Shown piece by piece: positions 26,197 through 35,206 of a stretch of DNA of 64,000 nt. The notes below the pieces were generated by a model. It saw nothing but the letters and a program-made list of their open reading frames with translations. It did not search any database and was not told where the DNA came from. The stretch comes from an uncultured Clostridia bacterium (GTDB lineage: Bacteria; Bacillota; Clostridia; TANB77; CAG-465). The stretch is taken from positions 1 to 64,000 of the forward strand of contig CAKPOO010000002.1 in assembly GCA_934169925.1 (NCBI GenBank), given 5' to 3'. Each line of letters begins with the position of its first letter. The first letter of the stretch is position 1. A program made the position numbers and the translations under genes.

Positions 26197-27055
26197 AAAT
26201 GGAATATTAAACATTGATAAACCACAAGGTATAACATCTCATGATGTAGTAGATATAATAAGAAAAGTTTTGCCAAATCAAAAAGTTGGACATACAGGTA
26301 CTTTAGATCCAATGGCAACTGGGGTTTTACCAATATGTATTGGTGAGGCAACAAAACTTAGTGAAAATTTAACTTCAGAAACAAAAGTGTATAAAGTAAA
26401 GATACTTTTGGGTGTTGAAACTGATACTTATGATGTAACAGGTAAAATTGTTTTTGCTAGTGTTGTAAATAAAGATGAAATATATATAAAAGAAAGAATA
26501 AAAAGATTTGTTGGAAAACAAATGCAAAAGCCTCCTATTTATAGCGCTATAAGGATTGATGGAAAAAGAGCATATTCTTATGCAAGAGAAGGCGAAAAAA
26601 TAGACTTACCAGAAAGACCAATAGAGATTTATTCAATAGATGATATTAACGTGAATCTTGATCTTAACGAAGTAGAATTTGTTGTTTGTTGTTCAAAAGG
26701 AACATATATAAGAAGTTTAGCAAATGATATTGGTAAAAAAATCGGGTGTGGTGCTATTATGACAGAACTTGAAAGATTACAAACAGGAAATTTTAAAATT
26801 GAAAATAGCATTAAATTGTATGACTTTTTAAAATTGAGTTTTGAACAAATGCAAGAAAAAATAATATCAATAGAAGATTATTACAAAGATTCTAAGAAGG
26901 TTATTTTAAATGAAGCAGAATTTAGAAAGTTTTTAAATGGTGCAAAGTTTGATATAAACACTAAGGATAAAATTGTTAGAGTATACTTTAATGATTTATA
27001 TAAAGGTCTTGGAATAGTCGAAAATAATGTTATGAAAAGATACATAGTAGAATAG
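26177..27055 (+). CDS. truB: tRNA pseudouridine-55 synthase TruB
   Basis: TruB makes pseudouridine 55 in the T-loop of tRNAs. The 292 residues open with GILNIDKPQGITSHDVVD; the catalytic Asp is in VGHTGTLDPMATGVLPICIGEATK (near 40). Further motifs are YSAIRIDGKRAYSYAREG and CCSKGTYIRSLANDIG. The C-terminal PUA-like part is short. The start at 26177 lies within the end of nrnA and uses GGAGAAATG as its ribosome site, implying translational coupling. It is the last gene of the operon before a terminator. Confidence 0.95.
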   Translation: MIIPQNKNGILNIDKPQGITSHDVVDIIRKVLPNQKVGHTGTLDPMATGVLPICIGEATKLSENLTSETKVYKVKILLGVETDTYDVTGKIVFASVVNKDEIYIKERIKRFVGKQMQKPPIYSAIRIDGKRAYSYAREGEKIDLPERPIEIYSIDDINVNLDLNEVEFVVCCSKGTYIRSLANDIGKKIGCGAIMTELERLQTGNFKIENSIKLYDFLKLSFEQMQEKIISIEDYYKDSKKVILNEAEFRKFLNGAKFDINTKDKIVRVYFNDLYKGLGIVENNVMKRYIVE

Positions 27056-27079
27056 TATTTATTTTACTATGTATTTTTT
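27041..27079 (+). terminator. Terminator of the rimP-truB operon
   Basis: A 13-bp stem (27041-27053 with 27061-27073, one G-U) overlaps the truB stop codon and is followed by a T run. Confidence 0.75.
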
Positions 27080-27092
27080 ATATTTTATAATG

Positions 27093-27122
27093 TTGATAAA
27101 TTTTAAATAAATATGGTATAAT
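27093..27122 (+). promoter_or_regulatory. Sigma-A promoter of the first sortase gene
   Basis: TTGATA (27093), 18 nt, TATAAT (27117) with an upstream TGG (extended -10). Confidence 0.7.
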
Positions 27123-27145
27123 TTATAAAAAAAGGAGTATAAAAT

Positions 27146-27760
27146 ATGAGTGTAAAACGTAGAATAATAGAAATTTGTTGTTTAATTTTAATAATAATAG
27201 TTATATCATCAGGGATTATCTTGTTAAAGAATAAACTTACAAACTCTTATGATAGTAATGTAATTGAAGCTAGTGACATCTCAAAAGAATTAGGAAAAAC
27301 TGATATTCCTATGGAAGCTGAGGCTATTACTAAAGAAGTAGAAGAACAAATAATAGTTTCTGGAACTGCTGTAGCTGTTATTGATATACCATCAATAAAA
27401 ACAAGAGGTCAAGTTATGATTGGCACAGATGATAATACTTTGATGAATTATATTGGAATGTTTAAAGGTAGTGCATACCCTGGTCAAGTTGGAAATTTTG
27501 CAGTTGCTGCACACAATAACATATATACAGAAATATTTAAAAATTTGCATAAAATTCAGTATGGAGATATAGTTAGAGTAATAACAAGAGAAAAAGAATA
27601 TGTTTATACTGTAACTAGTATTGAAGAAATTTTACCTACACAAGTTGAAGTTTTAAAAGCAACTGAAGGAAAAAAAGAAATTACTTTACTTACATGTACT
27701 GACTTTGCAAAGACCAGAATATGCGTAAAAGGCGAACTATACAAGGTTAATGACTTATAA
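27146..27760 (+). CDS. Sortase transpeptidase (class D/A-like)
   Basis: Sortases cut LPXTG-type signals and link surface proteins to peptidoglycan or pili. The 204 residues include an N-terminal membrane helix (about 8-28), a linker, and a sortase barrel with catalytic H123 (AAHNN), C184 (LLTCTD) and R191 (TRICVKGEL). Length and motifs fit class D or A rather than class B. SD AAGGAG precedes ATG by 8-9 nt. The large LPVTG-bearing adhesin lies 215 bp downstream under its own promoter and is the obvious substrate. Confidence 0.88.
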   Translation: MSVKRRIIEICCLILIIIVISSGIILLKNKLTNSYDSNVIEASDISKELGKTDIPMEAEAITKEVEEQIIVSGTAVAVIDIPSIKTRGQVMIGTDDNTLMNYIGMFKGSAYPGQVGNFAVAAHNNIYTEIFKNLHKIQYGDIVRVITREKEYVYTVTSIEEILPTQVEVLKATEGKKEITLLTCTDFAKTRICVKGELYKVNDL

Positions 27761-27863
27761 TATGAAATAAATGTTACAAAAATATTACAAAACGAGTATG
27801 TACTTAGTATAATCAAATTTACAAATAATTATGTAAAATGATTTTTGTAAAAAACTACAAAAA

Positions 27864-27900
27864 AGCACAAAAAAAGTTGACGGCAAACTTTTTTTGTGCT
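27864..27900. promoter_or_regulatory. Perfect 15-bp inverted repeat overlapping the adhesin promoter
   Basis: AGCACAAAAAAAGTT (27864-27878) and AACTTTTTTTGTGCT (27886-27900) flank a 7-nt centre. The -35 box starts in the left arm and continues into the centre; the first -10 base is the last base of the right arm. It could be an operator, or the sortase terminator, because T-rich sequence follows at 27905-27911. Confidence 0.6.
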
Positions 27901-27905
27901 ATAAT
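27877..27905 (+). promoter_or_regulatory. Sigma-A promoter of the adhesin gene
   Basis: TTGACG (27877), 17 nt, TATAAT (27900), about 70 nt before the start codon. Confidence 0.75.
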
Positions 27906-27975
27906 TTTTTTAGTAGCTATATATTTTAGTAATAAAAATGTAATATAATATATATAGTTAGATGGAGGAATTGAG

Positions 27976-30900
27976 ATGGAAAAATTAAAAGAAATCAAAA
28001 ATCTAAAATTGAAAATCGTTTTTTCAGTATTGTTTTTAATTTTAATGATTACACAAATTGGTCCATACATTTTGTTTGCTGATGAAAACGATATGACATT
28101 TTCATTTAGCGTTTTAACAACATACGCTAATAACGATTATTATGAAATAAATGTACCAGTATTAAAAGGATACTTAGATCAAAATTTAGGTTACTGCCTT
28201 GATTATCAAATAAAACAACCTGATCAAGGTTCAACAGTAAAATTTATTAAATATTTATCTAGTGTAAATACTGCTGTACTAAGATATGGTTATCCATATT
28301 CAACACCTGAACAATTAGGTGTTGCAAATGAAGAAGAAGCTATTGAAGCAACTCAATATGCTGTATGGTATTTAGGTAGATCAACATCTAACCCAGATAC
28401 ATATAAATCTCCATTTGTAATTGATTTAGATAACTTTGTTCCAGTATCAGGATATGAAGAAGAATTTGCAAGAGTAAAAGCTGCAGCTGTAAGACTTGCT
28501 GAAAGAGCTTTAGCAGATCCATATTATGCAAATCCAACATTTAGTGTAACTAAAGATAATGCAGTTGCTCATGTAAATGGAGATACAATTCTTGTTGGTC
28601 CATATACAATTAATACAAATGGATTTGATGTATCAAGTGTAGATGTAAGCTTAACAGAAGCTCCAAGTGATGCATATCTTTGTGATGCAAACGGTAATGC
28701 AAAATCAAGTTTTTCAACAGGTGAATCTGTATACTTTAGATTATCAACTGCAGATCAAAATCAAACTGTTAAATTATATATAACTGCAAAAGGTTCATAT
28801 ATGGTAGGTAAAATATACGGAACAGGAAATGACAATGATAGAAGACAAAATTATGCAACTGTTGTTTCACAACCTGTAGATTTTAGCGAAACAGCTTCAA
28901 TTTCTATTCCTCATTTAACTGGTAATATAAGAATATATAAAGTAGATCAATACGATAACAGATTAAAAGGAGCAGAATTTGAACTTACTGATGCATCAGG
29001 TAATGTAATTGCTACAAAAACTTCAAATGATGAAGGTATAGTTGAATTTAATGACTTAGAAATAGGTAAATACTATGTAAGAGAAACAAAAGGTCTTGAA
29101 GGATATATAATGGTAACATCTTCACAAGAGATGGAAGTAAATTATAATCAAACTTCAGAAATAAAATTCAAAAATACAAAAATAGAAGGTGGTTTAAAAA
29201 TCATTAAAATTGATGAATATGAAAAACCACTTGAAGGAGTAAAATTCCAATTATATAAAGCTGATGGAACAGCTTATGGTGATGTAGTAACAACAAATGC
29301 TGATGGTATTGCATATATAGATAATTTACCTTTAGGTTCATACTATTTTAAAGAAGTTTATGCACCAGAAAATATTGTACCAAATGATAAAAACAGAGAA
29401 TTTGAAATAGTTAATATGAATGAAACAGTAGAATATACTATTAAAAACTACTATAAAAGAGGAAAATTAAAAGTAATTAAAGTTGACGAAGATACAAAAC
29501 AAAGAATTGCAGGAGTTAAATTTAATGTATTAGACTCAAATCAAAATGTTGTTGCACAACTTGTAACAGATGCAAATGGAGAAGCTACAACAGGCTATTT
29601 AGTAAATGGTGATTATACTGTAGTTGAAACAGAAAATCCAAATAATAGTTACATTTTAGATACAACTCCACATTCTGTAACAATGGCATACAAAGATCAA
29701 GAAATTGAAGTTACAAACAAAAAATCAAAAGGATCTTTAAAAATATTAAAAATTGACGAATCAAAAACTCCTATTGCAGGTGTTGAATTTACAATTTATG
29801 ATAATGCAGGAAATGTAGTAGATGTAATAACAACTGATGAAAATGGTGTTGCTACATCAAAACAATTAGAACTTGGAACATACAAATATAGAGAAACAAA
29901 TGCACCTGAGTATGTAGTTAGAGATGATGCAGAATATGTATTTAAATTAACACAAAACGATCAAGTTGTTGTAAGAGAAGTTGTAAATACTTGTAAAAGA
30001 GCTCCTATTACAATAGTTAAAAATGATGAAGATGGTAATTTAGTAGAAGGTATTACTTTTGAAATATTAGATAGCAATAAAAATACTGTAGATAAAGTAA
30101 AAACTGACAAAAATGGTGTTGCAAAATCTAAAGATTTATTACCAGGTACATATTACTTAAAAGAAGTAAATGTTCCAAATATATATATTGAAAATAATGA
30201 TTTAGTAACTGTTGAACATTCATATAATGGTGAAGAAGTAAAAGTTGTTAATAAATTTTCAAAAGGAACTTTAAAAATATTAAAAATTGATGAATCAGAA
30301 AAACCAGTTGCAGGCGTTGAATTTACAATTTATGATAATGCAGGAAATGTAGTAGATGTAATTACAACTGATGAAAATGGTGTTGCAACTTCAAAAGAAT
30401 TAAGACTTGGAACATACAAATATAAAGAAACAAAAGCACCAGATTATGTAGTTATAGATGATGCAGAATATGTATTTAAACTAACAGAAAATAATCAAGT
30501 CGTAACTAGAAGTGTTGAAAATAAATTAAAAAGAGCTCCAATAACTATAATTAAAAAAGCTGAAGATGGAAAATTATTATCAAATGTTACATTTGAATTA
30601 TATACTATTGACTCAGATGGAAAAGAAGTTATTGCAGATAAATTTACAACAAATAGCGATGGTGTTGCAAAATCTAAAGATTTATTACCAGGTACTTATT
30701 ATTTAAGAGAAACAAAAGCACCAGTAAATATTATTAAAAATACAGATGTTATTAAAATTGAACATGTTTATACAGGAACTACACAAGAAGTTATAAACAA
30801 ATATGCAAAAGGTTCTTTAAGAATTACTAAAATTGATTCTAATGATAAACCAGTTGCAGGTGTTGTATTTAACATATTAGACAATAATGACAATATACTT

Positions 30901-32013
30901 GACACAATAACAACTGATGAAAATGGTATTGCAATTTCTAAAGAATTAAATTTAGGAACATATAAATATCAAGAAGTTTCTGCTCCAGATTATGTAGTTG
31001 TTGATGAAAATCAATATGTATTTAAATTAACAGAAAATAAACAAGTAGCAGAAGTAAAAGTTGTTAATAAACTTGCAAAAGGTACTTTAAGAATATTAAA
31101 AGTTGACGAAAATAATAAACCAATTGAAAAAGTAAAATTTGAAATTTACGATGAAAATAAAGAACTAGTAGATACAATAGAAACAGACAAAGATGGTATA
31201 GCTGTATCTAAAGAATTAGAATTAGGTAAATATACTTATAAAGAAGTAGATGCTCCTAATAAATACATAATTGATGATAAAGAATATGACTTTGAACTTG
31301 AAACTAAAGATCAAGTTGTTGAAGTAACAGTTGTAAACAAAGAAGTAAAAGGTTTCTTAAAAATAGTAAAAATTGATGATAATGGTGATATTATACCAAA
31401 CGTTACATTTAAAATATTTGATGAAAACAAAAATGAAATTGCTCAAATAACAACTGATGAAGAAGGTATTGCTCAAACTGAGTTATTACCAATAGGAACT
31501 TATTATTATCAAGAAATTGATGCACCAGATAATTATATTATTAATGATGACTTAATCAAATTTACTATAACTCCTGATGAACACGATATTGTTGTAACTG
31601 TAACTAACCAAAAAGTTCAAGGTAAACTAGAAATTTACAAAACAGACTCAAAGACAAAAGCACCTTTAAAAGGAGTAGAATTTGAAGTTTATGATGAATT
31701 AGGTAATGTTATAAAAACTTTAACAACTAATGATGATGGTTATGCTTTCATCGGAGATTTAGCAAAGGGAAAATATTACTTTAAAGAAACAAAAGCTTTA
31801 GATGGATATATCAAAAATGATACTACATATGAATTTAACATTAGTAGAGATCTTCAACTAGTAACAAAAAATATTACAAATGAAAAACAAACTTTACCAG
31901 TTACTGGAGGATTCATTAGTACAAATATGTTAATTGTTATAATTGTTTCTGTAGTTGTAATTGCTGGATATGTAATATATTTAATAATTACAAAAAAGAA
32001 TGCAATAAAATAA
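27976..32013 (+). CDS. LPXTG-anchored adhesin: thioester domain plus eleven SpaA/Cna-B repeats
   Basis: The 1345-residue protein starts with a signal peptide (about 11-35). A thioester (TQXA) domain follows, with C74 in GYCLDY and Q127 in TQYAVWYLG positioned to form the internal Cys-Gln bond that binds host or glycan amines. From about residue 315 come eleven SpaA/Cna-B-type beta repeats of roughly 89 residues, each starting like LKILKIDE and containing a late Glu in KETxAP, the arrangement of isopeptide-bonded stalks. LPVTG (about 1306-1310), a hydrophobic helix and a KKNAIK tail form the sorting signal. TGGAGGA precedes ATG. The sortase at 27146 is next door. Inferred role: fibrillar adhesin or pilus backbone. 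Confidence 0.92.
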   Translation: MEKLKEIKNLKLKIVFSVLFLILMITQIGPYILFADENDMTFSFSVLTTYANNDYYEINVPVLKGYLDQNLGYCLDYQIKQPDQGSTVKFIKYLSSVNTAVLRYGYPYSTPEQLGVANEEEAIEATQYAVWYLGRSTSNPDTYKSPFVIDLDNFVPVSGYEEEFARVKAAAVRLAERALADPYYANPTFSVTKDNAVAHVNGDTILVGPYTINTNGFDVSSVDVSLTEAPSDAYLCDANGNAKSSFSTGESVYFRLSTADQNQTVKLYITAKGSYMVGKIYGTGNDNDRRQNYATVVSQPVDFSETASISIPHLTGNIRIYKVDQYDNRLKGAEFELTDASGNVIATKTSNDEGIVEFNDLEIGKYYVRETKGLEGYIMVTSSQEMEVNYNQTSEIKFKNTKIEGGLKIIKIDEYEKPLEGVKFQLYKADGTAYGDVVTTNADGIAYIDNLPLGSYYFKEVYAPENIVPNDKNREFEIVNMNETVEYTIKNYYKRGKLKVIKVDEDTKQRIAGVKFNVLDSNQNVVAQLVTDANGEATTGYLVNGDYTVVETENPNNSYILDTTPHSVTMAYKDQEIEVTNKKSKGSLKILKIDESKTPIAGVEFTIYDNAGNVVDVITTDENGVATSKQLELGTYKYRETNAPEYVVRDDAEYVFKLTQNDQVVVREVVNTCKRAPITIVKNDEDGNLVEGITFEILDSNKNTVDKVKTDKNGVAKSKDLLPGTYYLKEVNVPNIYIENNDLVTVEHSYNGEEVKVVNKFSKGTLKILKIDESEKPVAGVEFTIYDNAGNVVDVITTDENGVATSKELRLGTYKYKETKAPDYVVIDDAEYVFKLTENNQVVTRSVENKLKRAPITIIKKAEDGKLLSNVTFELYTIDSDGKEVIADKFTTNSDGVAKSKDLLPGTYYLRETKAPVNIIKNTDVIKIEHVYTGTTQEVINKYAKGSLRITKIDSNDKPVAGVVFNILDNNDNILDTITTDENGIAISKELNLGTYKYQEVSAPDYVVVDENQYVFKLTENKQVAEVKVVNKLAKGTLRILKVDENNKPIEKVKFEIYDENKELVDTIETDKDGIAVSKELELGKYTYKEVDAPNKYIIDDKEYDFELETKDQVVEVTVVNKEVKGFLKIVKIDDNGDIIPNVTFKIFDENKNEIAQITTDEEGIAQTELLPIGTYYYQEIDAPDNYIINDDLIKFTITPDEHDIVVTVTNQKVQGKLEIYKTDSKTKAPLKGVEFEVYDELGNVIKTLTTNDDGYAFIGDLAKGKYYFKETKALDGYIKNDTTYEFNISRDLQLVTKNITNEKQTLPVTGGFISTNMLIVIIVSVVVIAGYVIYLIITKKNAIK
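29731..30800 (+). repeat. 534-bp duplicated two-repeat unit in the adhesin gene
   Basis: The block from 29731 (a GSLKILKIDE repeat followed by an APITIVKNDE repeat) is repeated from 30265. The offset of 534 bases is 178 codons. The first halves are nearly identical over about 80 residues, indicating a recent in-frame duplication. Confidence 0.75.
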
Positions 32014-32030
32014 TAAAATAACATAAAATA

Positions 32031-32064
32031 AAAATGGAGAAACTTAGGTTTCTTCATTTTTTTT
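32031..32064 (+). terminator. Terminator of the adhesin gene
   Basis: AAAATGGAGAAAC pairs with GTTTCTTCATTTT around TTAG (one G-U), followed by a T run. Confidence 0.85.
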
Positions 32065-32083
32065 AATTATTTTTTTTAATATA

Positions 32084-32111
32084 TTTACAAATCGAAAAAA
32101 ATGTGTAATAA
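32084..32111 (+). promoter_or_regulatory. Possible promoter of adk-map
   Basis: TTTACA (32084), 16 nt, TAATAA (32106). The -10 box is weak, but the position fits a transcript that begins here because no secY lies upstream. Confidence 0.45.
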
Positions 32112-32147
32112 TATAGTGTGTTGTTTTATGTTATGAAGGGAGAAAAT

Positions 32148-32789
32148 ATGGTTTATATTATAACAGGTGGTCCTGCTACAGGTAAAGGTACAAGAGCAGA
32201 AATTTTATCAAAAGCTTTAAATATACCACACATTTCAACAGGTGACTTGATAAGAGAATTTGCAAAAAAAGATAAAAAAATTGCAGATTTATTAGCAACA
32301 GGTAGTTTGATAGGTGATGATATAATTACTGAACTTTTAGATAAAAGGATTGCATCAGATGACTGTAAAAATGGATTCGTACTAGATGGTTATCCAAGAA
32401 CTGTTGAACAAATTGAATTATTAAATCAAGTTCTAGAAAAAAATAGTATGAAAATTGATAAAGTAATCGAGCTTATTGCATCAGATGAATTAGTTTTCAA
32501 AAGAATTCTAGAAAGAAAACAATGTAAAAAGTGCGGAAAAATGTATGGAATTGATTTTCCATCAAAAGTGGAAGGCGTTTGCGATGACTGTGGAGGAGAA
32601 CTTACAGTTAGAACTGATGACACAAAAGAAACTTTAGCAAAAAGAATAAAAGTTTACAAAGAAAATTCTAAAGAAATTTTAGAATATTATAAAAAGAAAG
32701 GATTACTACTTTCTGTTGATTCTTCGGGACATCCAGAAAGAATTGTTGAAGAAGCTACAGAAGACTATAATGGTTGTGATAAATTATGA
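32148..32789 (+). CDS. adk: Adenylate kinase
   Basis: Adk interconverts AMP, ADP and ATP. The start is ATG 32148, after GAAGGGAG. The 213 residues contain the P-loop GGPATGKGTRAE, the AMP site STGDLIREF, the motif VLDGYPRT, and a zinc-type LID with four cysteines (CKKCGKMYG...CDDC), as in Gram-positive enzymes. The P-loop reads PATGKGT instead of the usual PGSGKGT. It overlaps map by 4 nt. In most Firmicutes secY precedes adk; here it is replaced by the adhesin locus. Confidence 0.95.
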   Translation: MVYIITGGPATGKGTRAEILSKALNIPHISTGDLIREFAKKDKKIADLLATGSLIGDDIITELLDKRIASDDCKNGFVLDGYPRTVEQIELLNQVLEKNSMKIDKVIELIASDELVFKRILERKQCKKCGKMYGIDFPSKVEGVCDDCGGELTVRTDDTKETLAKRIKVYKENSKEILEYYKKKGLLLSVDSSGHPERIVEEATEDYNGCDKL

Positions 32790-33559
32790 TTAGTATAAAA
32801 AATGAAAAAGAAATAGAACTTATGAGAATTTCAGCACAAGCATTAAAAGCTGCATTAAAAGCTATTGAAGCTGAAATAAAACCAGGTGTTTCTACTTTAA
32901 GATTAAATGAAGTTGCTGATAAAGCAATAAGAGATAATGGAGCTACACCAGCTTTTATAGGTGAAAGATGTCCATATAGAGGTGGAAAAACATACAAATG
33001 GGCTATTTGTACATCAGTAAATGATGAAATAATACACGGTATACCTTCAAGTGATGTTATACTAAAAGAAGGCGATATTGTATGTGTTGATATTGGTACT
33101 TTAAAAAATGGATGGGCTTCTGATGCTGGTAGAACTTATGTTGTTGGTAAAACTACAAAGGAAAATGAAAGACTTATACAAGTTACAAAAGAAGCTTTCT
33201 TTAAAGGTGTAGAACAAGCAATTCCTGGAAATAGAATTGGTGATATATCAAATGCTGTTCAAAAATATGTAGAAAAAAATGGATATTCATTACTTAGAGA
33301 ATATGAAGGTCATGGAATTGGTAGACAAATGCATGAAGAACCTGGAGTTCCTAATATTGGTAAACCAGGAAGAGGTCCAAGAATTTTAGCTGGTATGGCT
33401 CTTGCAATTGAACCTATGGTATGTGCTGGAAGTCCAGAAGTTTATGTAAAAAGAGATTTATGGACAGTTGGTACTATGGATAAAAAGATGACAGCATATT
33501 ATGAAAATACAATTGTAATAACTGAAAATGGAGTAGAAATTTTAACTTTAGATGATTAA
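32786..33559 (+). CDS. map: Methionine aminopeptidase, type I
   Basis: Map removes the initiator methionine from new proteins. The 257-residue length is standard. The five metal ligands are visible in VCVDIGTLKNGWASDAGRTY (two Asp), EGHGIGRQMHEEP (His), AIEPMVCAGS (Glu) and ENTIVITENG (Glu). The start codon overlaps the adk stop (ATGA), giving translational coupling. The operon ends here at a bidirectional terminator, whereas infA would normally follow directly. Confidence 0.95.
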   Translation: MISIKNEKEIELMRISAQALKAALKAIEAEIKPGVSTLRLNEVADKAIRDNGATPAFIGERCPYRGGKTYKWAICTSVNDEIIHGIPSSDVILKEGDIVCVDIGTLKNGWASDAGRTYVVGKTTKENERLIQVTKEAFFKGVEQAIPGNRIGDISNAVQKYVEKNGYSLLREYEGHGIGRQMHEEPGVPNIGKPGRGPRILAGMALAIEPMVCAGSPEVYVKRDLWTVGTMDKKMTAYYENTIVITENGVEILTLDD

Positions 33560-33605
33560 AAAAATCCCCTTATGTTAATATAAATTTAACATAGGGGAAT
33601 TTTTA
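33558..33605. terminator. Bidirectional terminator between map and the ClpX-like gene
   Basis: A bulged stem (ATCCCCTTATGTTAA with TTAACATAGGGGAA) is flanked by an A run on the left and a T run on the right, serving both convergent genes. Confidence 0.8.
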
Positions 33606-33614
33606 TTACTATTT

Positions 33615-34979
33615 TTAAATGCTAATACTGTTGCGTTTTATTACATTTTCAATAGTCTTTTTATTTCTGCATTTTATCAAAGTATAATTTTTACTATCGT
33701 ATAAAGTCTCTTTTGTTAATTTACACTTTGAATATACAATACCTTCATCTAAATCAAACTCAATTTTTTTAGTAACATCACTAAATAGTAACTCTAAAAA
33801 TCTGTTTAATCCACGTGCACCAGTTTTATCGAGTAATGCTTGATTACAAATTTCTTCTAAAGTATCGTCTGTAATTTCAACTTTTACATTGTACCTTAAA
33901 AGATAATTTGTATAATAAGCAAGTTTAGAAATAGAGCTATTTTTTAATATATCCATTAATATATTAAAAGATAAATCATTAAACTCTAAAATTACAGGGC
34001 ATCTACCGGTAATTTGTGAAATTATACCATATGTTGAAAAATCTTCTGATGTGTAAGTTAAAAATTTAAATTCATTCTTTTTTTCTTCAAACTTGCTTAA
34101 ATTTTCAACCTTTGAAAAACCAATTAATTGTTTATCAGTACCAAGTCTTTTTTCTCTAATATTTCTTAATTTTTCTTCAGGAGTATTTGAATCAAAAGCT
34201 CCCATTAAAATAAAAGTTATAAAAGAAGTATCAATAGATTTAGAACCATCAACAGTTACTTTTGTGCCATTCATTAAAGTAAGTAGTTCTTCTTGGACTG
34301 ATGAACCAGAAACGTCTCTTCCAGCTCCAGAACATTCTTTTAGTTTATCAAATTCATCAATTACAATTACACCACGTTCAGTTTTTTCTTTATTTTTGCC
34401 TGAGGCTTTGTACAAATCTTCAACAGAAGAGTCGATATCTTTTCCAATATATCCAGTTTCAGAATATTTTGAAGCATCACAAATACAAAAACTAATGTCA
34501 AGAAGTTTTAAAATCTGCATAATAGATTCAGTTTTTCCAACACCTGTATTACCAACAATTAATATGTTGTTTTTGTAGTTTGGAAGGTCTATAAGCTGAT
34601 TTCTAAATATTGCTGAAATTAATGTTCTTAGATTTTCATCTTGACCTTTAATTATTTTTTTTACTTCATTATACACGTACGATCTAGTAATAGTTTTTTT
34701 TGTATCCGGATTAAATATTTGGTTTAATTCGGATTCTTTTTTCAAAGCAGCAATCTCTTGCATAGAATAAACAAAATCTTCAAGATTTTTATTTTCATGC
34801 TCACTATATTTTAAAATCGATACAACATTTTTACTGTTTTGTAATAAACTTTCAACTAAAATTGCTGAGTTTAGGCAGCATTCTTCACACAAATATTGCT
34901 TAGAATTAGCTGATTTTAAAAATATTGAATTTTTATCTAAAATACGGTTACAAAAACTACATCTAAAATTATTCGACAT
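33615..34979 (-). CDS. Divergent ClpX-like AAA+ ATPase with N-terminal zinc finger
   Basis: The 454 residues resemble the unfoldase ClpX. A four-cysteine zinc domain (C7, C10, C31, C34) comes first. Then Walker A GNTGVGKT (about 142), a pore-loop-like TGYIGKDI, Walker B VIVIDEFDKL (about 203), RDVSGSSVQEELLTLMNG, an IGF loop (LIGFSK) that in ClpX docks ClpP, and sensor-2 GARGLNRFLE. Differences from ClpX are a pore loop reading GYIG rather than GYVG, no RKH loop, and an unusual C-terminal tail. Start 34979 follows AAAGGTGG. It sits opposed to its neighbours inside the ribosomal cluster, so it is probably a paralogue rather than housekeeping ClpX. Confidence 0.82.
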   Translation of the reverse strand: MSNNFRCSFCNRILDKNSIFLKSANSKQYLCEECCLNSAILVESLLQNSKNVVSILKYSEHENKNLEDFVYSMQEIAALKKESELNQIFNPDTKKTITRSYVYNEVKKIIKGQDENLRTLISAIFRNQLIDLPNYKNNILIVGNTGVGKTESIMQILKLLDISFCICDASKYSETGYIGKDIDSSVEDLYKASGKNKEKTERGVIVIDEFDKLKECSGAGRDVSGSSVQEELLTLMNGTKVTVDGSKSIDTSFITFILMGAFDSNTPEEKLRNIREKRLGTDKQLIGFSKVENLSKFEEKKNEFKFLTYTSEDFSTYGIISQITGRCPVILEFNDLSFNILMDILKNSSISKLAYYTNYLLRYNVKVEITDDTLEEICNQALLDKTGARGLNRFLELLFSDVTKKIEFDLDEGIVYSKCKLTKETLYDSKNYTLIKCRNKKTIENVIKRNSISI

Positions 34980-35098
34980 ACATATACCACCTTTCATAAT
35001 TAGAAAAATATTATTGGTTTTATGTGATTATATCATCCTAGTCAATATTAAATTTAATAAATAATAAAAAAATTAAAATTAAATATTAAAATGCCTAA

Positions 35099-35124
35099 AA
35101 AAATGAGTAAAATATCTCATTTTT
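35099..35124. promoter_or_regulatory. Small dyad in the ClpX-like/infA divergent region
   Basis: AAAATGAG pairs with CTCATTTT around 8 nt, just upstream of the infA -35 box. The rest of the 34980-35206 gap is A/T-rich and shows only the infA promoter and a TATAAT-like box for the minus-strand gene near 35030. Confidence 0.4.
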
Positions 35125-35125
35125 G

Positions 35126-35154
35126 TTGACATATAAGAAAAAATTTGGTATAAT
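35126..35154 (+). promoter_or_regulatory. Strong sigma-A promoter of infA and the alpha operon
   Basis: Consensus TTGACA (35126), 17 nt, TATAAT (35149) with TGG upstream (extended -10). Confidence 0.9.
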
Positions 35155-35206
35155 TTTTTTGTTAACAATGCCTTAATGGCTTGTTATTTTAATAGGAGGA
35201 ATTAAA

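Noticed and set aside
34093..34578. A 161-residue plus-strand frame opposite the ClpX-like gene
   Set aside because: It is a Ser/Phe-rich antisense shadow without a ribosome site, while the minus-strand frame carries clear AAA+ motifs.
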